Below are positions 1 to 7,676 of a stretch of DNA of 64,000 bases, one piece after another. The position numbers and the translations under genes are program-made. The notes under the pieces are model-generated. The model was given only the letters and a program-made list of their open reading frames with translations, did no database searches and was not told where the DNA came from. This stretch comes from Dryocola sp032051265 (lineage in GTDB: Bacteria > Pseudomonadota > Gammaproteobacteria > Enterobacterales > Enterobacteriaceae), in contig DAMBYU010000002.1 in assembly GCA_032051265.1 (NCBI GenBank), positions 434,001 to 498,000 of the forward strand, written 5' to 3'. Each line of letters starts with the position of its first letter. Position 1 is the first letter of the stretch.

Positions 1-1817
1 TGAAAGCCATAGAGATTACTTTCGCCGCATTAAGCGACCATATTCTGCGTTACGCGGCGCTGGCAAAAGAGATGGCGGCCAAAGAGACGCGCATCGCCCG
101 GCGTGATGAACTGCTGGCGATGGCAGAAAACTGCGAACACATCGCACACGAGCCGCCGCAAACTTTCTGGCAGGCGTTGCAGCTGAGTTATTTCGTGCAA
201 CTGGTGCTGCAGATCGAATCCAACGGCCACTCCGTGTCCTTTGGCCGGCTGGATCAGTATCTTTATCCCTGGTATCGCCGCGATGTGGAACTTGAGCAAA
301 CGCTGGGGCGTGACCAGGCCATCGAACTGCTGCAAAGCTGCTGGCTGAAGCTGCTGGAAGTCAACAAAATCCGCTCCGGTTCGCACTCGAAAGCCTCTGC
401 GGGCAGCCCTCTTTACCAGAACGTGACCATCGGCGGGCAAAGGTTGCTTAACGGCGAAGCGATTGATGCGGTGAATCCACTTTCTTATGCCGTGCTCGAA
501 TCCTGCGGCCAGCTTCGTTCTACCCAGCCAAATCTCAGCGTGCGTTATCACTCCGGGATGAGCAATGATTTCCTCGATGCCTGCGTGCAGGTGATTCGCT
601 GCGGTTTTGGTATGCCAGCCTTTAATAACGATGAGATTGTTATCGACGAGTTCATCCGGCTGGGCGTAAGCCGCGAAGATGCGTACGACTATGCGGCGAT
701 CGGCTGTATTGAAACCGCCGTGGGCGGCAAGTGGGGCTATCGCTGTACCGGTATGAGTTTCATTAACTTTGCCCGTGTAATGCTGGCAACGCTTGAGCAT
801 GGCCGCGATGCCAGCAGCGGCAAAATTTTCCTGCCGCAGAAAAAAGCGCTTTCAGAGGGCAATTTTAAAAATTTCGATGAAGTGATGTCCGCCTGGGATG
901 CACAAATCCGTTATTACACGCAAAAATCTATCGAAATCGAATGCGTGGTGGATACCGTTCTGGAAGAGAACGCCCATGATATTCTCTGCTCTGCGCTGGT
1001 GGATGACTGCATTGAGCGCGGTAAAAGCATTAAGCAAGGCGGCGCAAAATATGACTGGGTTTCCGGCCTGCAGGTGGGGATAGCGAATCTCGGCAACAGC
1101 CTGGCTGCGGTGCGTAAACTGGTGTTTGAGCAGGGGGCGATTGGGCAACAGCAGCTGGCCGAAGCGCTGGCTAATGATTTTGCTGGTCTTAGCGGCGAAC
1201 AGTTGCGCCAGCGTCTGATTAACGGTGCGCCTAAATACGGCAATGACGATGATGAAGTGGATCTGCTGCTGGCCCGCGCCTATCAAACCTATATTGATGA
1301 GCTAAAACAGTATCACAATACCCGTTTTGGACGAGGGCCGATTGGCGGCACTTATTACGCGGGTACGTCATCCATTTCGGCTAACGTGCCCTTTGGTGCA
1401 GCAACTATGGCAACGCCCGATGGACGTAAGGCAACCACACCGCTGGCGGAAGGCGCAAGTCCGGCCTCCGGCACCGACAGGCTGGGACCGACGGCCGTTA
1501 TTAATTCGGTCGGCAAGCTGCCAACCAGTAAAATCCTGGGCGGCGTGCTGCTGAACCAGAAGCTGAATCCGTCCACGCTTGTTAACCCGCGCGACCGCGA
1601 AAAATTAATGTTTATGCTACGAACGTTCTTCGAAGCGCACAAAGGCTGGCACGTGCAATACAACATAGTTTCCCGTGAAACCCTGATAGACGCAAAACAA
1701 CATCCTAATAAACATCGCGATTTAGTGGTGCGTGTAGCAGGTTACTCGGCATTCTTTACAGCCTTATCTCCGGACGCCCAGGATGATATTATAGCCCGAA
1801 CAGAACACACACTTTGA
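1..1817 (+). CDS. Glycyl radical enzyme, PFL-like/eliminase type (5' end outside window)
   Basis: The reading frame is open from base 3 to the stop at 1817, so about 604 C-terminal residues are visible and the N-terminus is cut off; these enzymes are usually about 770-850 aa. The C-terminus carries the glycyl radical loop RVAGYS (radical Gly codon at 1740-1742). The active-site strand reads GCIE (Cys codon 705-707). A Cys-X-Glu arrangement is typical of glycyl radical eliminases such as glycerol/diol dehydratases, whereas true pyruvate formate-lyase has a Cys-Cys pair. It resembles E. coli YbiW (PflF)/PflD; the substrate cannot be read from sequence. Its activating radical-SAM enzyme is not in the window. 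The DeoR regulator yciT starts 42 bp downstream on the same strand, so it may be co-transcribed. Confidence 0.85.
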   Translation, partial: KAIEITFAALSDHILRYAALAKEMAAKETRIARRDELLAMAENCEHIAHEPPQTFWQALQLSYFVQLVLQIESNGHSVSFGRLDQYLYPWYRRDVELEQTLGRDQAIELLQSCWLKLLEVNKIRSGSHSKASAGSPLYQNVTIGGQRLLNGEAIDAVNPLSYAVLESCGQLRSTQPNLSVRYHSGMSNDFLDACVQVIRCGFGMPAFNNDEIVIDEFIRLGVSREDAYDYAAIGCIETAVGGKWGYRCTGMSFINFARVMLATLEHGRDASSGKIFLPQKKALSEGNFKNFDEVMSAWDAQIRYYTQKSIEIECVVDTVLEENAHDILCSALVDDCIERGKSIKQGGAKYDWVSGLQVGIANLGNSLAAVRKLVFEQGAIGQQQLAEALANDFAGLSGEQLRQRLINGAPKYGNDDDEVDLLLARAYQTYIDELKQYHNTRFGRGPIGGTYYAGTSSISANVPFGAATMATPDGRKATTPLAEGASPASGTDRLGPTAVINSVGKLPTSKILGGVLLNQKLNPSTLVNPRDREKLMFMLRTFFEAHKGWHVQYNIVSRETLIDAKQHPNKHRDLVVRVAGYSAFFTALSPDAQDDIIARTEHTL

Positions 1818-1859
1818 CGACTCAGGCGGTGGTAACTCCACCGCCCATAATTGGCTGAC

Positions 1860-2618
1860 ATGAATTCCAGACAACAAATCATATTACAGATGGTGATTGA
1901 TCAAGGCCGCATGAGCGTGACCGATCTTGCCAAAATAACCGGTGTTTCCGAAGTAACTATCCGCCAGGACCTAAACCTTCTGGAGAAGCGTAGCTATCTG
2001 CGGCGCGCCCACGGTTACGCCGTTCCGTTGGAAAGTGACGACGTTGAAACCCGCATGATGAATAACTACGCCCTGAAACGTACACTGGCGGAGTTTGCAG
2101 CAACGCTTGTAAACGATGGGGAAACGGTATTTATCGAAAACGGCAGCAGCAACGCCCTTCTCGCCCGTACGCTTGCGGAACATAAACGCGTTACGCTGAT
2201 TACCGTAAGCAGCTATATTGCTCATCTGCTCAAGGACACAAATTGCGAAGTGATTTTGTTGGGGGGCATTTACCAGAAAAAAAGCGAGAGCATGGTCGGC
2301 CCGCTAACCCGACAATTTATCCAGCAGGTGCATTTCAACAAGGCATTTATCGGGATTGATGGCTTCCTGCCTGAAACCGGATTCACCGGGCGCGACATGA
2401 TGCGTGCTGACGTGGTGAACGCGGTGCTGGAAAAAGGCAGCGAGGCCATTGTGCTGACGGACAGCAGCAAATTTGGCGTTACCCATCCTTATACGCTTGG
2501 GCCAATCACGCGCTTTAGCCGGGTGATAACTGACGACGGGCTAAGCGAGACTGCGAACCAGCAGCTACAGGAGTGCGGCGTACACCTCGATATCGTTAAG
2601 CAATTCCCGCTGAGCTAA
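1860..2618 (+). CDS. yciT: DeoR-family transcriptional regulator YciT
   Basis: A 252-aa DeoR-family repressor-like protein: an N-terminal winged helix-turn-helix (about residues 1-55, with GVSEVTIRQDLNLLEK as recognition helix) and a C-terminal sugar-phosphate-sensing domain of the DeoRC type. It matches E. coli YciT in sequence start (MNSRQQ) and in being next to osmB. The frame also allows a TTG start 9 bp upstream (1851), but ATG 1860 fits the family. There is no strong ribosome binding site. Effector and targets are not known from the sequence; the upstream glycyl radical enzyme is an obvious candidate target, which is inference. Confidence 0.9.
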   Translation: MNSRQQIILQMVIDQGRMSVTDLAKITGVSEVTIRQDLNLLEKRSYLRRAHGYAVPLESDDVETRMMNNYALKRTLAEFAATLVNDGETVFIENGSSNALLARTLAEHKRVTLITVSSYIAHLLKDTNCEVILLGGIYQKKSESMVGPLTRQFIQQVHFNKAFIGIDGFLPETGFTGRDMMRADVVNAVLEKGSEAIVLTDSSKFGVTHPYTLGPITRFSRVITDDGLSETANQQLQECGVHLDIVKQFPLS

Positions 2619-2630
2619 TCCGCTTATTTT

Positions 2631-2661
2631 AGAACTGCCTGTAATCGACGCAGGCAGTTCT
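2631..2661 (+). terminator. Hairpin downstream of yciT
   Basis: A perfect 11-bp inverted repeat (AGAACTGCCTG, 9-nt loop, CAGGCAGTTCT) lies 13 bp after the yciT stop. The T-tract after it is poor, so it may be a weak terminator or an RNA-stabilising 3' hairpin. Confidence 0.55.
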
Positions 2662-2822
2662 GTATCAGATTTATCCTGCCAGCCATTTAAGACTTTTTAC
2701 CTGTCTTAATTCAGCGCAAAAATTAGAATATTTATTAGCGATATAACAGGAAGTGATAATCCCCCGCGTTATCTTTTAGGTCTATATCGTCATATAGTTT
2801 CATGGCAAATCCGCTTAAGCCA

Positions 2823-2830
2823 CTATACTT
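2823..2830 (+). promoter_or_regulatory. Possible sigma-S type -10 element of osmB
   Basis: CTATACTT lies about 47 bp upstream of the osmB start and resembles the extended CTAYACT -10 favoured by RpoS. E. coli osmB is RpoS-dependent. No clear -35 is visible, as is usual for such promoters. Confidence 0.45.
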
Positions 2831-2876
2831 ACAGGGAGATTTGTATCCATGAATCAATTATTCAGGAGAAAATATT

Positions 2877-3095
2877 ATGACCTTAAATAACAAAAAAATT
2901 GCCGCTGTTATGCTGGCACTTACTCTGGCTACCTCTCTGAGCGCATGCTCTAACTGGTCTAAACGCGATCGTAACACCGCACTTGGCGCGGGCGCGGGTG
3001 CCGTAGGCGGCGCCGTCTTAAGTGATGGTAGCGCCCTTGGCACGCTGGGTGGTGCTGCGGTCGGCGGTGTTATTGGCCACCAGGTCAGCAAATAA
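2877..3095 (+). CDS. osmB: Osmotically inducible lipoprotein OsmB
   Basis: A 72-aa lipoprotein with a signal peptide and lipobox LSAC (Cys at about residue 23). A glycine/alanine-rich glycine-zipper segment follows (ALGAGAGAVGGAVL, then GTLGGAAVGGVIGH). It is the same length as E. coli OsmB and nearly identical in the mature part. The start is supported by AGGAG at 2864-2868. OsmB is an outer-membrane lipoprotein induced by osmotic stress and stationary phase in E. coli. It is a single-gene unit with its own terminator. Confidence 0.97.
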   Translation: MTLNNKKIAAVMLALTLATSLSACSNWSKRDRNTALGAGAGAVGGAVLSDGSALGTLGGAAVGGVIGHQVSK

Positions 3096-3138
3096 AGCCT
3101 GAAGCCAACAAAAGATTAATACGCTTTGATGAATTAAA

Positions 3139-3172
3139 AGGCCACGGATATTTCCGTGGCCTGTAATTTTTC
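3139..3172 (+). terminator. osmB terminator
   Basis: Stem AGGCCACGGA / TCCGTGGCCT with a 4-nt loop, followed by a T-rich stretch. It lies between convergent osmB and yciH and may serve both strands. Confidence 0.8.
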
Positions 3173-3184
3173 TTACCGACCGTA

Positions 3185-3511
3185 TCATCCGCCAGCCAGT
3201 TTTACCTTCATGCCCTTCGCTTCCAGCAGTGATTTAATCAGATCTCGTTTATCGCCCTGAATTTCAATCACGCCCTCTTTTATCGCCCCACCGCAGCCAC
3301 ACTTTTTTTTCAACTCCGCAGCCAGAGCCGCAAGCGTGGCGTCATCGGCATCGATACCGGTTATCAGGCATACGCCCTTTCCTTTGCGGCCACTGGTCTG
3401 ACGCTGGATACGCACAATGCCATCGCCCTTAGGACGCACGGCTTCGGTTTTCGGCTCGTCGATGCGCCCCGTCTCCGTGGAATAAACCAGGCGGCTGTTA
3501 TCATCTTTCAT
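3185..3511 (-). CDS. yciH: SUI1/eIF1-like translation factor YciH
   Basis: A 108-aa protein of the SUI1/eIF1 fold. The C-terminal half carries the SUI1 core (KKKCGCGGAIKEGVIEIQGDK). It matches E. coli YciH in length and position directly downstream of pyrF. Its start lies 2 bp past the pyrF stop, so the two are translated as a tight operon. The E. coli homologue influences initiator selection in vitro; its physiological role is modest and unclear. Confidence 0.95.
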   Translation of the reverse strand: MKDDNSRLVYSTETGRIDEPKTEAVRPKGDGIVRIQRQTSGRKGKGVCLITGIDADDATLAALAAELKKKCGCGGAIKEGVIEIQGDKRDLIKSLLEAKGMKVKLAGG

Positions 3512-3513
3512 CT

Positions 3514-4251
3514 TTACGCTCCCTGTTTTAGCGAGGCACGGATATCACGCAGCGTTTGCGCCGGATCGGCTGATTGGGTGATCGGACGCCCGATAACCAT
3601 GTAATCAACGCCCGCAGTCTGCGCCTGAAGCGGCGTCATGATGCGGCGCTGATCGCCTGCGTCGCTCCCGGCAGGGCGAATACCCGGAGTTACCAGCTTA
3701 AAAGCCTCACCCAGCTCATTTTTAAAACGAATCGCTTCATGGGCGGAACAGACCACGCCGTCCAGCCCACAATTCTGCGTCAGGCGCGCCAGGCGCTCCG
3801 CATAATCCGCAGGGCTTGAGGTTATGCCCAGATCGGCTAAATCGCTGGCTTCCATGCTGGTGAGCACGGTTACAGCAATAAGCAACGGCGCATCTTTACC
3901 GAACGGATTAAGAGCCTCGCGAGCGGCAGTCATCATGCGCGCCCCGCCGCTGGCGTGGACGTTTACCATCCATACGCCCAGCTCAGCCGCCGCGGCTACC
4001 GCACGTGCCGTAGTATTTGGAATGTCATGGAATTTCAGATCGAGAAAAACATCAAACCCGCGCTGCTGGAGGTCGGTAACAAACTGTGGGCCAAACAGCG
4101 TGAACATCTCTTTGCCCACTTTCAGGCGGCAATCCTGTGGATCGATATGGTCAACAAAGGCCAGCGCGCTGTCGCGCTTATCGTAATCGAGCGCGACGAC
4201 GATGGGTGAATCGGTGGCAACACGGGAGGAGGAAGATGCGCTTGAATTCAT
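3514..4251 (-). CDS. pyrF: Orotidine 5'-phosphate decarboxylase
   Basis: A 245-aa cytosolic enzyme that decarboxylates OMP to UMP, the last step of de novo pyrimidine synthesis. It shows the alpha/beta-barrel signature with the catalytic Asp-Lys-Asp set in FLDLKFHDIPNT and the phosphate-binding GIRPAGSDAGDQ. The frame is open further upstream, but the start chosen (ATG 4251, MNSSASSSSR) has AGAAGG about 7 bp before it and matches E. coli PyrF length. It heads the pyrF-yciH operon. Confidence 0.97.
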   Translation of the reverse strand: MNSSASSSSRVATDSPIVVALDYDKRDSALAFVDHIDPQDCRLKVGKEMFTLFGPQFVTDLQQRGFDVFLDLKFHDIPNTTARAVAAAAELGVWMVNVHASGGARMMTAAREALNPFGKDAPLLIAVTVLTSMEASDLADLGITSSPADYAERLARLTQNCGLDGVVCSAHEAIRFKNELGEAFKLVTPGIRPAGSDAGDQRRIMTPLQAQTAGVDYMVIGRPITQSADPAQTLRDIRASLKQGA

Positions 4252-4429
4252 GACTAAACCTTCTGACTGTTGGGCACCAGCGCGGCGCGAAGATAAACGG
4301 CAGCATTCTACCCGCCCTCCCGACAAATTTACAGCCGCCATTGCAGCCTGCTAAGCAATTGTTGCTCGGAGGTTGAAGGATCGATGGTATAAAAATATAT
4401 AAGTATGTTGTAACTAAAGTGCGGCGTTT

Positions 4430-4456
4430 TTTTTTAAAACAGCGGCAATGCGCTGC
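4430..4456 (-). terminator. Probable lapB terminator
   Basis: Immediately after the lapB stop the minus strand reads CAGCG-CATTGC-CGCTG followed by TTTT and an A-run. The short GC stem plus T-run fits a modest intrinsic terminator. The rest of the gap to pyrF holds the pyrF leader. Confidence 0.55.
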
Positions 4457-5626
4457 TTATTGTCCGTCCAGGCCGCGAATCGGTTTAACCGTCGACCAGG
4501 CCCGGCAGGATGGGCAATGCCAGTACATGGTAAAAGCGGTAAAACCACATTTCTGGCAGCGATAACGTGGCTTGGTGCGAACCTGTTCACCGACCATGTC
4601 ACGCAGCACAATCAGGCTCTCTTTTGCGCGCCCCTCTTCTGCTTCCTGCAGATGGTAATCGATCAGACGGTGGAATACGCGCATCGTAGGGTGACGCTGT
4701 AACTGGCGGTTGATATACACCTGGGCGATGTCCGCCCCTTCTTTTTGCTCCAGGATACCGGCCAGCATCAGCTCTGCCACGGCGCCGGTGTTCTCCTCAA
4801 CGCAGCGTTTAAGGAAGGCTTCCCACTCTTCCGGCTTGTTGAGCTGCTGGAAGCACACCTGCAGCATCTCCAGCGTTTCGCTGACCAGCTCGCTGTCCTG
4901 ATCGATAACGCGCTGGAGAGTTTCAACAGCCTTAGCGTATTCGCCCTTCGCCATGAAGATGCGCCCCATCATGATGGAGACGCGGGCGCAGTTTTTATCG
5001 GCCGCCGCGCCTTTCTTTAACAGCGACATTGCGCGGTCAAGATCGTCACTGCCCATCAGCTGCAGGGCAAGTTCACAATAGAAATGGGCGATTTCAGTGC
5101 GCTGTTTGTCTTTCCCAAGCTTGACCAGACGCTCGGCAACGTCGATGGCTTTCTGCCAGTCGCTGGTGGCCTGATGGATTAACAGAAGCTGCTGCAGCGC
5201 GCCGACGCGGAAATCCGTTTCGTCCACCAGCTGGGCAAACATATCCTCTGCCCGATCGTACAAACCGGCGGCCATATAATCGCGGCCAAGCTGCTGAACG
5301 GCCAGCAGCCGCTGCTCGTAGGTCAGAGAGGCGCTTTCCATTAACGACTGGTGGATGCGAATGGCGCGGTCGACCTCCCCGCGCGAGCGGAAAAGGTTGC
5401 CCAACGTGAGGTGCGCTTCAACGGTGCTGGTGTCTTCTTTGAGCATATCCAGGAATAAATCGACCGCTTTATCCTGTTGGTTAGACAGCAGGAAATTTAC
5501 CCCGGCAACATAGTCACGCGACAGGCGATTCGCTTCCTGTTGTTTATTTTGATACGCACTTCTGCGGCCCATGTACCAGCCGTAAGCGGCGGCCACGGGC
5601 AACAACAGAAACAGCAGCTCCAGCAT
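4457..5626 (-). CDS. lapB: LPS assembly/turnover regulator LapB (YciM)
   Basis: A 389-aa inner-membrane-anchored protein. An N-terminal transmembrane helix (residues about 1-18, LLFLLLPVAAAYGWYMG) precedes an array of TPR-type helical repeats. A C-terminal rubredoxin-like metal knuckle follows with two Cys pairs (CQKCGF and CPSCRAW). In E. coli LapB acts as adaptor for FtsH-mediated LpxC degradation and so balances LPS against phospholipid synthesis. The lapA stop lies 6 bp upstream, giving the usual lapAB operon. Confidence 0.97.
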   Translation of the reverse strand: MLELLFLLLPVAAAYGWYMGRRSAYQNKQQEANRLSRDYVAGVNFLLSNQQDKAVDLFLDMLKEDTSTVEAHLTLGNLFRSRGEVDRAIRIHQSLMESASLTYEQRLLAVQQLGRDYMAAGLYDRAEDMFAQLVDETDFRVGALQQLLLIHQATSDWQKAIDVAERLVKLGKDKQRTEIAHFYCELALQLMGSDDLDRAMSLLKKGAAADKNCARVSIMMGRIFMAKGEYAKAVETLQRVIDQDSELVSETLEMLQVCFQQLNKPEEWEAFLKRCVEENTGAVAELMLAGILEQKEGADIAQVYINRQLQRHPTMRVFHRLIDYHLQEAEEGRAKESLIVLRDMVGEQVRTKPRYRCQKCGFTAFTMYWHCPSCRAWSTVKPIRGLDGQ

Positions 5627-5632
5627 CGCCGG

Positions 5633-5938
5633 TTATTCCTTCACGGCCGGAACGGTGGTGTCTGGCACGACGGGATCCATAGGGATTTGTTGTTCAAGGC
5701 GCTTAATTTTGCGCTCGGCGCGCGCAAGAGAGAGGCGTACACGCAGCCAGAACAGGCTACAGATGAGCCAGCCGATGATAAAACCCGCAGCAAAGAGCGT
5801 CGCCAGTAACGTGGAGACCCGATATTCGCCCTGAGCAAGTAAGTAATTAAAGTTCACTACCTGATCGTTTTGCGCGCCCAAAGTGACGGATACCACAAAG
5901 ATCGCTAGCACCAGTAAGAAAATGAATAAATATTTCAC
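5633..5938 (-). CDS. lapA: LapA (YciS), inner-membrane partner of LapB
   Basis: A 101-aa DUF1049-type protein with two predicted membrane helices (residues about 2-21 and 43-65) and a charged coiled-coil-like C-terminus (LARAERKIKRLEQQI). Length and position before lapB match E. coli lapA. It is thought to act with LapB in LPS assembly. It is first in the lapAB operon; a 137-bp gap to pgpB holds its promoter region. Confidence 0.95.
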   Translation of the reverse strand: MKYLFIFLLVLAIFVVSVTLGAQNDQVVNFNYLLAQGEYRVSTLLATLFAAGFIIGWLICSLFWLRVRLSLARAERKIKRLEQQIPMDPVVPDTTVPAVKE

Positions 5939-6075
5939 ATTACTTCCCGTTATGTGGTCGTACGCGACTGTTATGCCCTAATGCTGTTCAACGGTATAAA
6001 TTACCATTTCCGGTGAGTCCGGGGAATCCATTAGCGACGTCCAATTCATAAGAAATGGGGTTTAAATCAATAATC

Positions 6076-6840
6076 TCAAGGCTCATCGTCCCTTTCGACT
6101 ATTTCTTCAGCTTCCTGAACCGGCACAGAAAGCGGACCGCATAATTTTTGTGCAAGCCAGGTGGCCAGGATCACCAGCAGCCAGGACAGCAGCGTGGCGA
6201 CGACCAAATCACGCGGCCAGTGCATGCCCAGTAAGAGCCGACTCCCCATTACGCCGGTGGCCCAGAGCAGCAGCAAAACTATGGTAAACTCGCGTCGGCG
6301 CGGCCATAGCAGGCCAACGCCTAATAATGCCCAACTGGCGGCAAACATCGTATGGCCCGAAGGAAAGGCAAAACCGGTCTCTTGTTGCCAGTGCATACGC
6401 AGCCAGTGTGGCACTGCGCTGTTCCCGGCCAGCTGACTTTTCACCAGTTCGCTACGCTGCTTACGCTTTAAATTGTAGAACTCATCGGTGGGAACATGCT
6501 GCGTTTTTTCAAGCCACACCACGAACGGACGAGGCTCCTGCACCCGCTCCTTAATAACTGATTTAACCGATTGTCCGATAAGGATCGCAGCACCAAGGAT
6601 GGCAAAAAGCATAATGGCAGCTTTGAGACGGAACCGCAGGCACCACAAAAACCAGCCGCACAGCACAACATGAGTGATGATACCCCAGGGCTGAGTCACC
6701 GTTTCGGTTATCCAGAACAGCGCTTTAAGCCAGGCGCTGTTGCCGCCCGGCTCCCAATGCCAGCCGGTAAGCCAAACGGTTAACGGCATGATTAATAACG
6801 CTCCTGCGCCCGCCGCGGTTCGTTTTGCTATAGCGCGCAT
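6076..6840 (-). CDS. pgpB: Phosphatidylglycerophosphatase B / undecaprenyl-PP phosphatase
   Basis: A 254-aa multi-pass PAP2-family phosphatase. All three phosphatase motifs are visible: K(x6)RP in KERVQEPRP, PSGH in FAFPSGHTMF, and SR(x5)H(x3)D in SRLLLGMHWPRD. In E. coli it dephosphorylates PGP, undecaprenyl pyrophosphate and other lipid phosphates on the periplasmic side. The frame opens 10 codons earlier, but ATG 6840 has a strong AGGAGGAG site right before it and gives the E. coli length. It is divergent from ribA. Confidence 0.97.
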   Translation of the reverse strand: MRAIAKRTAAGAGALLIMPLTVWLTGWHWEPGGNSAWLKALFWITETVTQPWGIITHVVLCGWFLWCLRFRLKAAIMLFAILGAAILIGQSVKSVIKERVQEPRPFVVWLEKTQHVPTDEFYNLKRKQRSELVKSQLAGNSAVPHWLRMHWQQETGFAFPSGHTMFAASWALLGVGLLWPRRREFTIVLLLLWATGVMGSRLLLGMHWPRDLVVATLLSWLLVILATWLAQKLCGPLSVPVQEAEEIVERDDEP

Positions 6841-7050
6841 TGCTCCTCCTTGAAAAATAAAATTAATCAAGGATAACCGATAAAGTGCACAAGAGGATAA
6901 ACGTGCGCATCATCAAAGAGTAAAAATAGCTTTCCGCCCGGCCGATTAGGTGAAGCAAGCTGCGCTGTGGCAAAATAGACAATAATAATTGCACAAGCCA
7001 GAAAGCTGGCAGGCACCTGCGGGTGTCAGAATAAGTACCTGGAGAATCAC

Positions 7051-7641
7051 ATGCAGCTTAAACGCGTGGCAGAAGCCAAACTGCCAACCCCATGGGGCGA
7101 TTTCCTGATGGTGGGTTTTGAAGAACTGGCAACCGGGCAGGATCATGCCGCCCTGGTTTTTGGTGATATTACCGGGGATGAATCCGTTCTGGCTCGTGTC
7201 CACTCCGAGTGCCTGACGGGTGATGCATTATTTAGCCTGCGCTGTGACTGTGGTTTCCAGCTTGAAGCCGCGCTGTCGCATATCGCTGAAGAAGGCCGCG
7301 GCGTACTGATTTACCATCGTCAGGAAGGGCGTAATATCGGCCTGCTCAATAAGATTCGCGCCTATGCGCTGCAGGACAAAGGTTACGATACCGTTGAGGC
7401 GAATCATCAGTTAGGTTTTGCCGCGGATGAGCGTGATTTCACCCTGTGTGCCGATATGTTCAAACTGCTGGGCGTGGATGCGGTTCGTCTGCTGACGAAT
7501 AATCCCAAGAAGGTAGAAATTCTGAGCGAAGCGGGGATTAATATTGTTGAACGCGTACCGCTGATCGTGGGCCGCAATCCAAAGAACGCGCATTATCTGG
7601 ATACCAAAGCGGCTAAAATGGGCCATCTGCTTTCCGAATAA
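7051..7641 (+). CDS. ribA: GTP cyclohydrolase II
   Basis: A 196-aa enzyme for the first committed step of riboflavin synthesis, opening GTP to the diaminopyrimidine with release of formate and pyrophosphate. The zinc-binding cysteines sit in HSECLTGDALFSLRCDCG, followed by the YHRQEGRNIGL substrate loop. Length equals E. coli RibA. It is monocistronic with a strong terminator. Confidence 0.98.
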   Translation: MQLKRVAEAKLPTPWGDFLMVGFEELATGQDHAALVFGDITGDESVLARVHSECLTGDALFSLRCDCGFQLEAALSHIAEEGRGVLIYHRQEGRNIGLLNKIRAYALQDKGYDTVEANHQLGFAADERDFTLCADMFKLLGVDAVRLLTNNPKKVEILSEAGINIVERVPLIVGRNPKNAHYLDTKAAKMGHLLSE

Positions 7642-7645
7642 CAGC

Positions 7646-7673
7646 AATCTCCCCCATCGCTGGGGGAGATTTT
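7646..7673 (+). terminator. ribA terminator
   Basis: A perfect 11-bp stem AATCTCCCCCA / TGGGGGAGATT with a 4-nt loop and TTTT within and after the arm, just downstream of ribA and upstream of the convergent acnA stop. Confidence 0.9.
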
Positions 7674-7676
7674 CAT

